Below are positions 9,571 through 20,013 of a stretch of 64,000 bases of DNA, in pieces (position 1 is the first letter of the stretch; every line of letters starts with the position of its first letter). The stretch spans positions 620,001-684,000 of the forward strand of contig NZ_JACIHE010000001.1 of NCBI RefSeq assembly GCF_014198245.1, read 5' to 3'. A program made the translations under genes and the position numbers. A model generated the notes under the pieces. The model was not told the origin of the DNA. It made no database searches and was given only the letters and a program-made list of their open reading frames with translations. This DNA is from Bradyrhizobium sp. cir1. GTDB taxonomy: Bacteria > Pseudomonadota > Alphaproteobacteria > Rhizobiales > Xanthobacteraceae.

Positions 9571-10254
9571 ATGTCCAAGAAATCCCGAAAGAAATCGCCC
9601 AAAACGCCCTCCCGCAGTCCGACAGCTAAAAAGAAGGCCCCGAAAACGAGGGCAACGACTCAAACAAAGGCCGCGAAAACACAGCGGACACCGGCCAGCA
9701 AATCAACCGCGACCATAGCAAAGACAGCATCGCATGGGGCCGCATCGAAACAGTTAAATTCCTCCAAATCGGCACGGGCTGCGGGCAAGACAGTCCTGAC
9801 CGAAGGTCAGAAGGCCCCCGCCTTCCGCCTGCCCCGCGACGGCGGCGGCGTGGCGACCTTGGCCGACTATGCCGGCCAGAAGCTCGTCCTGTTCTTCTAC
9901 CCCCGCGCCGATACCCCCGGCTGCACCCTGGAGGCCATCGACTTCACCCGCCTTGCTGCTGCGTTCTCCGACGCCGGCACCGCCGTGCTCGGCGTCTCCG
10001 CGGATTCGTTAAAGGCCCAGGAGAAGTTCCGCGACAAGCACAGCCTCGGCGTTCCCCTGATCTCGGACGAGAAGCACGAGATGCTGGAGGCATATGGCGC
10101 CTGGGGCGAAAAGTCCATGTACGGCAAGAGCTTCCTCGGGATTCTTCGCACCACGGTGCTGGTCGGAAGCGACGGCAAAATCGCCAGGCTCTGGCGCAAC
10201 GTCCGGGTCGACGGTCATGCCGACCAGGTGCTGGAAGCAGCAAGAAGTCTTTAA
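9571..10254 (+). CDS. bcp: Bcp/PrxQ-type peroxiredoxin with Lys/Ala-rich N-terminal tail, one cysteine
   Basis: 227 residues from ATG 9571, which has AGGAAGG directly before it. Residues 1 to about 72 form a tail of Lys, Ser, Thr, Ala and Pro resembling histone H1 or AlgP tails (KKSRKKSPKTPSRSPTAKKK). The thioredoxin-fold domain then starts at VLTEGQKAPAFRLP. The active site YPRADTPGCTLEAIDF has the conserved Pro, Thr and peroxidatic Cys, but the resolving Cys five residues on is Ile, and there is no other cysteine in the protein. It should reduce peroxides to alcohols using an external thiol. The tail suggests nucleic-acid or polyanion binding, which would place peroxide protection near DNA; that is inference. 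Confidence 0.92.
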   Translation: MSKKSRKKSPKTPSRSPTAKKKAPKTRATTQTKAAKTQRTPASKSTATIAKTASHGAASKQLNSSKSARAAGKTVLTEGQKAPAFRLPRDGGGVATLADYAGQKLVLFFYPRADTPGCTLEAIDFTRLAAAFSDAGTAVLGVSADSLKAQEKFRDKHSLGVPLISDEKHEMLEAYGAWGEKSMYGKSFLGILRTTVLVGSDGKIARLWRNVRVDGHADQVLEAARSL

Positions 10255-10366
10255 CCAGCTCGTTAAGTTCTAGCGGTTCCGTTTCCGGAAAATTAACCAT
10301 GACCGGCCCAGATTGCTGCGGCAATTAGGCCGCAAGGAACCCATCCGACCGGCGCCGGGAGTGCCG

Positions 10367-11725
10367 ATGTCGAAAAGTTCTGCCCAATATTCGCAGTACC
10401 CCCAGCATCATCCTCACGACCACGGACGGGCCTTCCATCGGCGTCCCGTCGCTGTCGCGGCGGCCGCCGTCCCCGACGCCGATGACGCCTACACCATCGT
10501 CCATCACGGCAAGCAGGTTCGCCTCGGCCCGGTCGTGTTCTGGATCGTGGTCGGCACCATCGTGCTGCTCGGCCTGTGGTCGGCCGCGACCGCCACCTAT
10601 TTCGCTTTCCGCGACGACGTCCTGACCCGGCTGATCGCCCGCCAGGCCGAGATGCAATACGCCTATGAGGACCGCATCGCCGAGCTGCGTGCCAAGGTCG
10701 ATCGCACCACCAGCCGCCAGCTGCTCGACCAGGAGCAGTTCGACCAAAAGCTCGACCAGATCATGAAGCGCCAGACGGCGCTGGAGTCCCGGGCGACGGC
10801 GCTGGGCGCCATGCCTGACGTGACCGGATCGATCCCGCGCACGGCGCCGCAGCGTGGCGATACCGGTCAGGGCGCGACGCAAGCCACGCCAAAACCGTCG
10901 CCGATCAGCGACACCGTGATCTTCGTGGCACCGCCGGATCGCGAAGCGCGACTCGAATCGCGCGCACCTGCCGTCCTGGCTCCGCCGACCAGCCAGTTCG
11001 CCAAGAACCAGGGCTTTGACAATGTCCTGGTCCGGCTCACGACCTCGCTCGACCAGGTCGAGCGCCGCCAGATGGCGGCGCTCAGCGCCGTCGAGGATGG
11101 TATGGATTCGCGCATGCGCCGGATGCGCGGCGTCGTCAGCGATCTCGGCCTGAACCTTGCCAGTCTCGAAGCCGCCGTGCCGCGCAGCGCGATGGGCGGA
11201 CCGTTCGTCCCGGTCAAGCTGACGGCCAATGCCGGGCCGTTCGAGAAGCAGCTCAATCGCATCAACACCACGCGCGCCGAGATGGATCGTCTCAATCGCA
11301 CGCTGGCGCTGGTGCCGTATCGCAAGCCCGTCATCGGCGAGGTCGAGTTCACCTCCGGTTTCGGCGTGCGCAGCGATCCCTTCCTGGGCCGGCCGGCGAT
11401 GCACACCGGCCTCGACTTCCGCGCCGCGACCGGCGACCCCGTCCGCGTCACCGCCTATGGCAAGGTGGTCTCGGCCGGTTGGTCCGGCGGCTACGGCCGC
11501 ATGGTCGAAGTCGATCACGGCAACGGGCTTTCGACCCGCTACGGCCATCTCTCCGAGATCAGCGTCAAGGTCGGCGAGATCGTGAAAATCGGTCAGGTCG
11601 TTGGTCTGGTCGGCTCGACCGGCCGCTCCACCGGCCCGCACCTGCACTATGAGACCCGCATCGACGGCGAAGCCGTCGATCCGCAAAAATTCCTGCGCGC
11701 GGGCGTGCGCCTCAGCGCGGGCTAA
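10367..11725 (+). CDS. M23 family (LytM) peptidoglycan endopeptidase
   Basis: 452 residues from ATG 10367 (MSKSSAQYSQ), with GGGAG five bases upstream. Residues to about 60 are cytoplasmic and His/Pro-rich; one membrane helix follows (VFWIVVGTIVLLGLWSAATATYF), then a coiled-coil periplasmic stalk and a C-terminal peptidase_M23 domain. Both zinc motifs are intact: MHTGLDF (HxxxD) and LHYETR within HLHYE (HxH). It should cut peptide cross-links in peptidoglycan during growth or division, or act with a partner amidase. Such coiled-coil LytM proteins often activate amidases, but intact ligands argue for direct activity. The 112-base gap to the peroxiredoxin shows no terminator, so cotranscription is possible. 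Confidence 0.92.
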   Translation: MSKSSAQYSQYPQHHPHDHGRAFHRRPVAVAAAAVPDADDAYTIVHHGKQVRLGPVVFWIVVGTIVLLGLWSAATATYFAFRDDVLTRLIARQAEMQYAYEDRIAELRAKVDRTTSRQLLDQEQFDQKLDQIMKRQTALESRATALGAMPDVTGSIPRTAPQRGDTGQGATQATPKPSPISDTVIFVAPPDREARLESRAPAVLAPPTSQFAKNQGFDNVLVRLTTSLDQVERRQMAALSAVEDGMDSRMRRMRGVVSDLGLNLASLEAAVPRSAMGGPFVPVKLTANAGPFEKQLNRINTTRAEMDRLNRTLALVPYRKPVIGEVEFTSGFGVRSDPFLGRPAMHTGLDFRAATGDPVRVTAYGKVVSAGWSGGYGRMVEVDHGNGLSTRYGHLSEISVKVGEIVKIGQVVGLVGSTGRSTGPHLHYETRIDGEAVDPQKFLRAGVRLSAG

Positions 11726-11745
11726 ACCTCGATCTTCAGCCGTGA

Positions 11746-12981
11746 CTACTGGCTGCGCTCGTGGCCGACCTCGCCGGTGATGACGTCGCCGAACAGCTCC
11801 CAGGCCTGCCCGTTGAAGCGCATCAGCTGCATCTGCTCGATCGGGAAATAATCGTCGGGCGAGGTGTTGACCATGATGCCCGGCAGCATCAGGTCGGTGT
11901 GGAAGTCTTTCAGGTTGGCGGCCTGCTTCATGACGTTCTCGCGGGTGAGAGTGTCACCGCACTGCTTCAGCACCTGCGCCATCGCCTCGGCCTGGACGTA
12001 GCCATAGATGTTGTTCGCGTTGGCCTTGTCGCCGTCGGGATAGTACTTGTCCATGAACGCGCGCCATTTCACCACGGCGGGGTCCTTGTCCCAGGTGGGG
12101 TCGGTCGGATCCTTCAGATAGACGGTCGAGATGATCTCCTTGGCGTAGTCGAGCCCGGCGGGCCTGAGCACCGAGGCGACCGAGGTTGCGGTGTTGGCGA
12201 GGAAGAATTTCGGCTTCCAGCCGAGCTCGCCCACTTTCCGGATCGCCTGCGCCGACCCTTTCGGGGCAGCCCATGAGAAAAAGATGTCCGCACCGGAATC
12301 GTGCAGCGCCACGATCTGCGAGTCGATCGAGGGGTCGCTGACCTCATAGGACTTGTCGGCAATGATCATGCTCGCCTTGTCGCCGAGCCCGTCCTTCAGG
12401 CCCTTGAACTGGTCCTTACCGGCGTCGTCGTTCTGCCAGAACACCGCGATCTTGCCGTTCGGAAAATTGTCGCGGATGTATTTTGCGTAGATCCGCCCCT
12501 CGCTCTGGTAGTTCGGCTGGAAGCCCATGGTCCACGGGAAATTTTTGGGGTCGCCGAACTTGGTGCCGCCGGAGGCAACGAAAAGCTGCGGCACCTTCTT
12601 CGCATTCATGTATTTCATGATCGCCGAGTTCGAGGGCGTGCCGAGCGCCTGGAAGATCAGGAGGACCTCGTCGCTCTCGACCAGCTTGCGCGCCTGCTCG
12701 ATCGCCTTCGGCGGCGAATAGGCGTCGTCATAGCTGATGAAGTTGATCTTGCGCCCGTTGATGCCGCCCTGGTCGTTGATCATCCGGAAGAACGCCGCTT
12801 CGGTCTTGCCGATCACGCCATAGGACGACGCCGGCCCGCTATAGGGCATGATGTTGCCGATCCTGATTTCGGTGTCGGAAGCGCCGGGATCGTATCTCTT
12901 CTGCGCTGAGGCCGGTGTCGCGGCGAGCGCCCCGGCGAAAAGCATGGCGAGGACAGCGAGATTCTTGCGACGACCCGGCAT
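11746..12981 (-). CDS. ABC transporter substrate-binding protein, branched-chain amino acid type
   Basis: 411 residues from ATG 12981 (MPGRRKNLAVLAML), preceded by GGGGAGAG; upstream in-frame codons are not needed. A clear signal peptide ends at ATPASA-Q. The mature protein is a type I periplasmic-binding fold (Peripla_BP_6/LivK-like), with IRIGNIMPYSGPASSYGVIG at the start and FFRMINDQGGINGRKI typical of the family. No permease or ATPase genes are adjacent, so this is an orphan binding protein, common in Bradyrhizobium. Ligand unknown; amino acids, amides or aromatic acids are all possible. Confidence 0.93.
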   Translation of the reverse strand: MPGRRKNLAVLAMLFAGALAATPASAQKRYDPGASDTEIRIGNIMPYSGPASSYGVIGKTEAAFFRMINDQGGINGRKINFISYDDAYSPPKAIEQARKLVESDEVLLIFQALGTPSNSAIMKYMNAKKVPQLFVASGGTKFGDPKNFPWTMGFQPNYQSEGRIYAKYIRDNFPNGKIAVFWQNDDAGKDQFKGLKDGLGDKASMIIADKSYEVSDPSIDSQIVALHDSGADIFFSWAAPKGSAQAIRKVGELGWKPKFFLANTATSVASVLRPAGLDYAKEIISTVYLKDPTDPTWDKDPAVVKWRAFMDKYYPDGDKANANNIYGYVQAEAMAQVLKQCGDTLTRENVMKQAANLKDFHTDLMLPGIMVNTSPDDYFPIEQMQLMRFNGQAWELFGDVITGEVGHERSQ

Positions 12982-13087
12982 CGTTCTCTCCCCTATTTTG
13001 TAGTCTTGTTTTGAGGAGAGTGTCGCAAGGAGACTCGCGGCTGGCAAGCGCGACGATTTTCCGCGCGGTGAAACGGTGACGCGGAAC

Positions 13088-13999
13088 TTACTCGACGCGG
13101 CGCAGCAAGCCGAATGCGCGCCCGTCGATCGCCAGCAGCGCGCTGCCGATGACGATGGCGCCGGCGATCTCGCGCATGGAGATCGGCTCGGCCAGCACCA
13201 GCCAGCCCAGCAGGATGGCGGTGACGGGAATGAGCAGCGTCACCAGCATGACGTTGGTCGCGCCCGAGCGTCGCAGTATCTGGAAGAACACGATGTAGGC
13301 GAGCGCCGTTGAGAGGGCCGCGAGACCGAGTACCGCGAGCCAGGTCGTGAGGCCCGGCATTGGAAGACGCCACGGCTGCTCCATGACGCCGGCGACGATC
13401 GCCATCATGATCGTCGATGCGATCAGCTGAAACGTCGCCGTTCCAAGCGGCGGAGAGTCCTTCAACAGCCGCCGCGCCGCCAGCGCCGCAAAGCCGTAGC
13501 TGAGGGCGCCGCCGAGGCAGAGCAGGATGCCCAGCCCCTGCCCCGGCCTGGTCTCGATGCCCCATCCGCGCAGGATGATCACGCCGAGAAGCCCCAGAGC
13601 AACGCCGGCCAGGCGCCGCATCTGCAATTCCTCCTCACTAGCCGCGGCCATGACGATGACAGTGAACAGCGGCGTGGTGGCATTCAGGATCGACGCGAGC
13701 CCGCTCGGGATGAAGGTCTGTCCGATCACGATCAGCGAGAACGGGATGACGTTGTTGAACAGTCCGATCGCGAAGAACGGCTTCCAGCCGGCCATCCCCT
13801 TGGGAAGGCCGATGCCCTGTGCGCGCAGCAGCGGCAGCAGAATGGCGGCACCGAGCGCGACGCGCAAAAACACCAGCGTCAGCGGCGGCACTTCCCGCAA
13901 GGCCGCGCCGTTGAAGAAGAACGAGCCGCCCCAGAGGACGGAGAGCACCGCAAGCAGCGACCAGTCTCGCGCGTCGATGCGGTTGTCTTTCGCAGGCAT
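13088..13999 (-). CDS. EamA/DMT superfamily transporter
   Basis: 303 residues with ten predicted membrane helices in two EamA repeats, beginning WSLLAVLSVLWGGSFFFNGAAL (typical of repeat one) and continuing in repeat two with GLGILLCLGGALSYGFAALAARR. It should export or exchange small metabolites across the inner membrane; substrate cannot be read. It lies 79 bases after a second EamA gene on the same strand (14079-14969), and the two may be cotranscribed. They are different subfamilies rather than a recent duplicate. Confidence 0.92.
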   Translation of the reverse strand: MPAKDNRIDARDWSLLAVLSVLWGGSFFFNGAALREVPPLTLVFLRVALGAAILLPLLRAQGIGLPKGMAGWKPFFAIGLFNNVIPFSLIVIGQTFIPSGLASILNATTPLFTVIVMAAASEEELQMRRLAGVALGLLGVIILRGWGIETRPGQGLGILLCLGGALSYGFAALAARRLLKDSPPLGTATFQLIASTIMMAIVAGVMEQPWRLPMPGLTTWLAVLGLAALSTALAYIVFFQILRRSGATNVMLVTLLIPVTAILLGWLVLAEPISMREIAGAIVIGSALLAIDGRAFGLLRRVE

Positions 14000-14078
14000 G
14001 GCGTCTCACATCGGCGATCCGACCTGCCGCCTAGTACGGTGCGGCGGACGGCGCCACCCGATTTCCGAGATGGCCCCC

Positions 14079-14969
14079 CTAAGGGCCCGCACTCTGGCCC
14101 TCGTTCCGCTTTCGCGCGTCGCCAACGATATCGGCAACGACCGCCCCGATCACGAGGGCTCCACCGATGAGCGCATGGACGGCAGGCACCTCGCGGAAGG
14201 CAACCCAGATCCAGAACGGCATCAAGGGCGTTTCCAGCGTCGCGATCAGGGAGGCCTGCCCTGAAGGCAGCAGGCGCGAGCCGAGCATGTAGAATGTCAG
14301 GCCGAGCGCGACCTGCAGGCAGCCGAACATCGCGAGGATGGCGAGGTTGTCGCCGCCGACATGGGCGATGTCGTGCGCGAACGGAAGGCTGATGAGACTT
14401 CCCAGGAAGTTGGAGAGCGCGGCTGCCGCCACCATCGACGTCTCCTTGTGGCGCCGAACGACGACCGTCATGGCCGAGATGGCGAGCACCATCAGACAGC
14501 CCAGCGCGACGCCGCCGATATCGGCCCCCGCCGCAACGCCGCCCACCGTGATGGCCACGCCGGCGAAGGCGACGACACTTGCGATCAGCGTCCGCCATGT
14601 CGCAGCTTCACCCAGCCACAGCCATGCGAGCGCCGCCGCGACAAACGGTTGCGTGGCGATCAGCACGGCGACGTTCATCACCTTGGTCATCTGAAGCGCA
14701 GGGATGAAGGAGACCATGCCGATCGTCGACAACGACGCGACGAGCAGGCCGCCGCGCCCCGGCACCACCAATTGCCGCAGCGCGCCGCGCACCTGTATCA
14801 GGACGAGAAACACCGTGATGAGGCTGCCGCCGAACAGGCCGCGCCAGAACAGGATGGTCCAGGGATCGAACGGCAACAGCCGGGTGAAGAATGGCGCGGT
14901 GCTCCAGGCAGTCGCCGCGGCGATGACGAGGGCAATGCCGAGACCGTTCTCCGAACGTGGCTGCCCCAT
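14079..14969 (-). CDS. EamA/DMT superfamily transporter
   Basis: 296 residues, ten hydrophobic helices, starting ALVIAAATAWSTAPFFTRLL with the second EamA repeat from about residue 150 (ALGCLMVLAISAMTVVVRRH). It begins 15 bases after the stop of the dehydrogenase gene upstream on the same strand, which suggests one transcript: prfB, dehydrogenase, this carrier and perhaps the next. If so, the carrier may move the substrate or product of the dehydrogenase. The substrate is unknown. Confidence 0.92.
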   Translation of the reverse strand: MGQPRSENGLGIALVIAAATAWSTAPFFTRLLPFDPWTILFWRGLFGGSLITVFLVLIQVRGALRQLVVPGRGGLLVASLSTIGMVSFIPALQMTKVMNVAVLIATQPFVAAALAWLWLGEAATWRTLIASVVAFAGVAITVGGVAAGADIGGVALGCLMVLAISAMTVVVRRHKETSMVAAAALSNFLGSLISLPFAHDIAHVGGDNLAILAMFGCLQVALGLTFYMLGSRLLPSGQASLIATLETPLMPFWIWVAFREVPAVHALIGGALVIGAVVADIVGDARKRNEGQSAGP

Positions 14970-14984
14970 GTCGATGCGCCCGGC

Positions 14985-15866
14985 TTAAGACGGCTTCTTC
15001 GGCCGCGACACCAGTTCGATCATCTTGCCTTCGTCGTCGTCGGACATCACCGCCTTCGCCTGCGCGTAGGCCTCGACCGCAGCGCGCGCGACCAGCGGTT
15101 TGTCCGCCAGCAGGCTCTCGGCGAGCTTCACGGCGTAGGCGGCATCCTTGTGCCGCAGCGCTGCCGTGAAGGTCGCGCCGCTGAAATCGCGGGCGACCAT
15201 ACGCCTGGAGTGACGCTGCACCTGCGGGCTTGCGGCGACGCCCGCCTGGATCGACTCCAGCACGAGGTTCATGTCGAGCCCGGCCTGCTCGGCGATGGCA
15301 AGGCCCTCGGCGAGCCCGGCGATCTGGATCGCTCCCATGAGATTGTTGATGAGCTTGTAGACCGTGCCGGAGCCGACTGGGCCGAAATGGCGGATGGTCG
15401 AGCCGATCGGTTCGAGGAACGGGCGGGCGCGTTCGAGATCGGCGGCATCCGCACCGGCAAGCAGCGTCAGTTTTCCGGCGGCCGCCGCGTCCGGCAATCC
15501 CGTCACGGGACAATCGATATAGATCAGCCCGCGCGCGTTGAGCTCGCGGCCCATCTCGCGGGCGTGGTCATAGGAGACGGTGGAGCATTCGATCGCGATG
15601 GTGCCGGCCTTCGCGGTCTTGGCCGCGCCCTTCGGCCCGAGCCAGACCGCGCGCGAGGCCTCGTCGTCGGCAACCATGGTCACGACTGCATCGGCATCGA
15701 TCGCAGCATCTTCCGGCGAGGTCGCCCAATGCGCGCCGCGCGCGATCAGGTCCTCCGCCTTGGCCTTGCTGCGATTCCACAGCGTCACCGTGAAGCCGGC
15801 ATCGAGATAGCGGCCGGCCATGCCATGGCCCATCCGTCCAAGCCCGATGAAGGCGATTCGGGGCAT
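14985..15866 (-). CDS. NAD(P)-dependent beta-hydroxyacid dehydrogenase (3-hydroxyisobutyrate dehydrogenase family)
   Basis: 293 residues from ATG 15866. The N-terminal Rossmann motif is IAFIGLGRMGHGMAGRYLDAG. The substrate-site loop CPVTGLPDAAAAGKLTLLAGA corresponds to the DxPVSGG region, and GSGTVYKLINNLM holds the catalytic Lys of this family. It oxidises or reduces a 3-hydroxyacid such as 3-hydroxyisobutyrate, tartronate semialdehyde or glyoxylate-type substrates; which one cannot be told. The start codon lies two bases beyond the prfB stop, so the two are translationally coupled, an unusual pairing of a release factor with a metabolic enzyme. Confidence 0.93.
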   Translation of the reverse strand: MPRIAFIGLGRMGHGMAGRYLDAGFTVTLWNRSKAKAEDLIARGAHWATSPEDAAIDADAVVTMVADDEASRAVWLGPKGAAKTAKAGTIAIECSTVSYDHAREMGRELNARGLIYIDCPVTGLPDAAAAGKLTLLAGADAADLERARPFLEPIGSTIRHFGPVGSGTVYKLINNLMGAIQIAGLAEGLAIAEQAGLDMNLVLESIQAGVAASPQVQRHSRRMVARDFSGATFTAALRHKDAAYAVKLAESLLADKPLVARAAVEAYAQAKAVMSDDDEGKMIELVSRPKKPS

Positions 15867-15868
15867 GG

Positions 15869-17000
<1,132 letters not shown>

Positions 17001-17110
17001 GTCGTTCTCTGATGTCGCGGAATTGGTCCGCGTTCGATTGCAACGGGATGTAACGGCGGGCGCGCCAAAGCGCAACCGCCCGCGACCTCAAACGTCACCG
17101 TTATCCGCTA

Positions 17111-17210
17111 AAGCATGATCCGGAAAAGTGCGAAGCGGTTCTCCGAAAAGATCATGCGTAAACAACAACCTAAAGCGCGATGACGATTCATCCAGATCTC
17201 ATCGCGCTTT
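17111..17210. repeat. Intergenic palindromic repeat (GCATGATC family), copy 1
   Basis: Two stem-loops in a row: GCATGATC (17113-17120) pairs with GATCATGC (17150-17157) around a CGGAAAAGTGCGAAGCGG core, and AAAGCGCGATGA (17172-17183) pairs with TCATCGCGCTTT (17199-17210). A closely related copy is at 33906-34008. The second stem overlaps the PBP1A stop codon, so in that direction it may serve as its terminator. This element is frequent in Bradyrhizobium and Rhodopseudomonas intergenic DNA. Confidence 0.75.
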
Positions 17211-19719
17211 AGTACAGCCCGCCGGTGCCCGGCCGCATGAAGAAGCCGGAATCCGGCTGCTGCTGCTGCGAGGCCGGCACACCGCCGCGCCCGTCGGCAT
17301 CGGCAACGCCGATAACTGCATAGTTGTCCGGTGGCGCCGTGCCCGGCTTGAAGGCCTCCAGAATGGTTCCGCCGGTCTCGCCGGGGCCGGCGCGCATGCC
17401 AGTCTTGGCGACGACCCGCACCAGCTTGATGCCGGCCGGCACCTTGAACGGCACGGCGGGCTTGTCGGCAAGCGCGAGCTTGAGGAAATCACGCACGATT
17501 GGCGCGGCGAGATGGCCGCCAGTCGCCGCATTGCCTCTGCCGAGCGGACGCGGCTTGTCATAGCCCATATAGACCGCGACCGCGATGTCCGGCGAGTAGC
17601 CGACGAACCAGGCATCCTTGGCCTCGTTGGTGGTGCCCGTCTTGCCCGCAATCGGCTTGCCCACTTCCTTAAGTACTGTTGCCGTGCCGGCCTGGACTAC
17701 GCCTTCCAACAGCTCGGTGATCTGGTAGGCGGTCATGGAATCCAGCACCTGCTCGCGGCGGTCGATCAGCTGCGGCTCGTTCTGGTTCTTCCAGCCGCCC
17801 GGCGCGTCACAGCCGCGACATTCGCGCTGGTCGTGCTTGTAGATGGTACGGCCGTAGCGGTCCTGGATGCGGTCGATCAGGGTCGGCTTCACGCGGCGGC
17901 CGCCATTGGCGAGCATCGAATAGGCCGTGACCATGCGCATCGCCGTGGTCTCGCCAGCGCCCAGGGAGTACGAGAGGTAATTGGGCAGCTCATCATAGAC
18001 GCCGAAACGCCTGGCATACTCGCCAATCAACGGCATGCCGATGTCCTGGGCAAGCCGCACCGTCACGGTGTTACGCGAAAGCCGCAGCGCATTACGCAGC
18101 GTCATCGGTCCGTTATATTTGCCGGCATCGAAATTCTCCGGTCGCCACACGCCGGCGCCCTGGCCTTGGTCGATTTCGATGGGCGCGTCGAGCACGACGG
18201 TCGAGGGCGTGTAGCCGTTGTCGAGCGCGGCCGAATAGACGATCGGCTTGAACGACGAGCCCGGCTGCCGGTAGGCCTGCGTCGCGCGGTTGAACTGGCT
18301 CTGGTCAAACGAGAAGCCGCCGACCATCGCGAGCACGCGGCCGGTCCAGGGATCCATCACCGCCATGGCGCCGGATACTTCGGGGATCTGGCGCAGACGG
18401 TACTGGCCTTCGACCGATTGTCCCTCTTTGCTGTAGAGCGGATCGGCATAGATCACGTCGCCGGGCGCAAGCACCTGCGCCACGGAGGTCGGCGTCTTGC
18501 CCTTGGCATTGCCCTGGGCCGCCCTCGCCCAGCGCACGCCGTCGAGCGTGACGAGGCCGGTCTCGCGCTGCTTGCTGACGGCGCCGCCAAGTTCGCGGCT
18601 CGGCTGGAAGCCGATGCGCGCCGACTGGTCGCTGGTCTCCAGCACCACCGCCATGCGCCAAGGCGAGATGTCCGACAGCGATTTGATCTCGGCGAGCTTC
18701 ACGCCCCAGTCGCCCGAGATATCGAGCTTGCTCATGGCGCCGCGATAGCCCTGCTGCTCGTCATAGTTCACGAGGCCCGAGACCATGGTCTTGCGCGCCA
18801 TGACCTGGATCTTGGGATCGAGCGTGGTGCGGACGGAGAGACCGCCCTCGTACAGCTTCTTCTCGCCGTAACGCTCGAAGATGTCGCGGCGGACCTCCTC
18901 GGCGAAATATTCGCCGGCGAAGGTGTGGGCGCCGTTGGAGCGGTTGGTGACGGCCAGCGGCTCCTTGCGCGCCTTGTCGGCGTCGGCCTGCTTGATCCAG
19001 CCGTTCTCCAGCAGACGATCGATGACGTAGTTGCGGCGCTCGACGGCGCGGTCGCGGTTGCGGACCGGATGCAGCGTCGCCGGCATCTTCGGCAGCGCCG
19101 CCAGATAGGACGCTTCCGCCACCGTCAGCTCGTTCACCGACTTGTCGAAATAGACCAGCGAGGCGGCCGCGATGCCGTAGGCGCCGAGGCCGAGATAGAT
19201 CTCGTTCAGGTAAAGCTCGAGGATCTTGTCCTTCGAGTAGGTCTTCTCGATGCGCATCGCCAGCAAGGCTTCCTTGATCTTGCGGGCGAAGGAGACCTCG
19301 TTGGTCAGCAGGAAGTTCTTGGCGACCTGCTGCGTGATCGTGGACGCACCCTGCGGACGACGGTTGGAGCCGTAGTTCTGCAGGTAGAGCAATCCGGCGC
19401 GCGCCATGCCGGTGTAGTCGATGCCGCCGTGCTCGTAGAAATTCTTGTCCTCGGCCGCGAGGAACGCGTTGATCACGAGCTTGGGCACCGCCTGAATCGG
19501 CAGGTACAGCCGCCGCTCCTTGGCGTATTCGCCGAGCAGCGAACCGTCGACGGCGTGCACGCGCGTCATCACCGGCGGCTCGTAATCCTGAAGCTGAGAG
19601 TAGTCCGGCAAGTCCTTGGAGAAATGCCAGATCAGGCCTGCCACGGCCCCGACACCGACAAGGAACACCACCGTTCCCGCGGCGAACAGGAAGCCCATGA
19701 ACCGCACCAGCAAGCGCAT
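17209..19719 (-). CDS. mrcA: Penicillin-binding protein 1A (bifunctional peptidoglycan synthase)
   Basis: 836 residues. An N-terminal membrane anchor (about 5-32) is followed by the GT51 glycosyltransferase domain with EDKNFYEHGG (catalytic Glu near 90), GASTITQQVAKNFLL and RKIKEALLAMRIE. An OB-like linker leads to the transpeptidase with SSFK (near 488), SRN (near 550) and KTGTTNEAKDAWF (near 693). It polymerises glycan strands and cross-links them in the periplasm. The order amidase, PBP1A, prfB on one strand is a standard alphaproteobacterial arrangement. The 294-base gap to the amidase stop suggests its own promoter. Confidence 0.97.
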   Translation of the reverse strand: MRLLVRFMGFLFAAGTVVFLVGVGAVAGLIWHFSKDLPDYSQLQDYEPPVMTRVHAVDGSLLGEYAKERRLYLPIQAVPKLVINAFLAAEDKNFYEHGGIDYTGMARAGLLYLQNYGSNRRPQGASTITQQVAKNFLLTNEVSFARKIKEALLAMRIEKTYSKDKILELYLNEIYLGLGAYGIAAASLVYFDKSVNELTVAEASYLAALPKMPATLHPVRNRDRAVERRNYVIDRLLENGWIKQADADKARKEPLAVTNRSNGAHTFAGEYFAEEVRRDIFERYGEKKLYEGGLSVRTTLDPKIQVMARKTMVSGLVNYDEQQGYRGAMSKLDISGDWGVKLAEIKSLSDISPWRMAVVLETSDQSARIGFQPSRELGGAVSKQRETGLVTLDGVRWARAAQGNAKGKTPTSVAQVLAPGDVIYADPLYSKEGQSVEGQYRLRQIPEVSGAMAVMDPWTGRVLAMVGGFSFDQSQFNRATQAYRQPGSSFKPIVYSAALDNGYTPSTVVLDAPIEIDQGQGAGVWRPENFDAGKYNGPMTLRNALRLSRNTVTVRLAQDIGMPLIGEYARRFGVYDELPNYLSYSLGAGETTAMRMVTAYSMLANGGRRVKPTLIDRIQDRYGRTIYKHDQRECRGCDAPGGWKNQNEPQLIDRREQVLDSMTAYQITELLEGVVQAGTATVLKEVGKPIAGKTGTTNEAKDAWFVGYSPDIAVAVYMGYDKPRPLGRGNAATGGHLAAPIVRDFLKLALADKPAVPFKVPAGIKLVRVVAKTGMRAGPGETGGTILEAFKPGTAPPDNYAVIGVADADGRGGVPASQQQQPDSGFFMRPGTGGLY

Positions 19720-20013
19720 TATCTGTTTATCCGTTCAAACTCTGGATCAGCCCAGTATCAGCCCCATAGGACCTAAAAACTGGCACCCCACACTGGCGCC
19801 AACCTCACGTCACGAATTCACCGGCCTTACGCAATCACATCAAGGCCGGGCCTAAAGACGCTTGCCGAGCGGGATTCTCTCCGATTCCGGAACCCCCTGC
19901 GGCATTTTTATAAAGCGTCCGCTGTGGCCAAACTAGGGCCTTTGCGGCGGGACGGAAAAACCCTTTTTCAATTCGACCATCCCGCGGTGGTCAATTCGAC
20001 GATCCCCCGGTCG

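Noticed and set aside
17128..19776. Long plus-strand frame opposite PBP1A
   Set aside because: Composition typical of an antisense shadow, and PBP1A has all expected motifs on the other strand.
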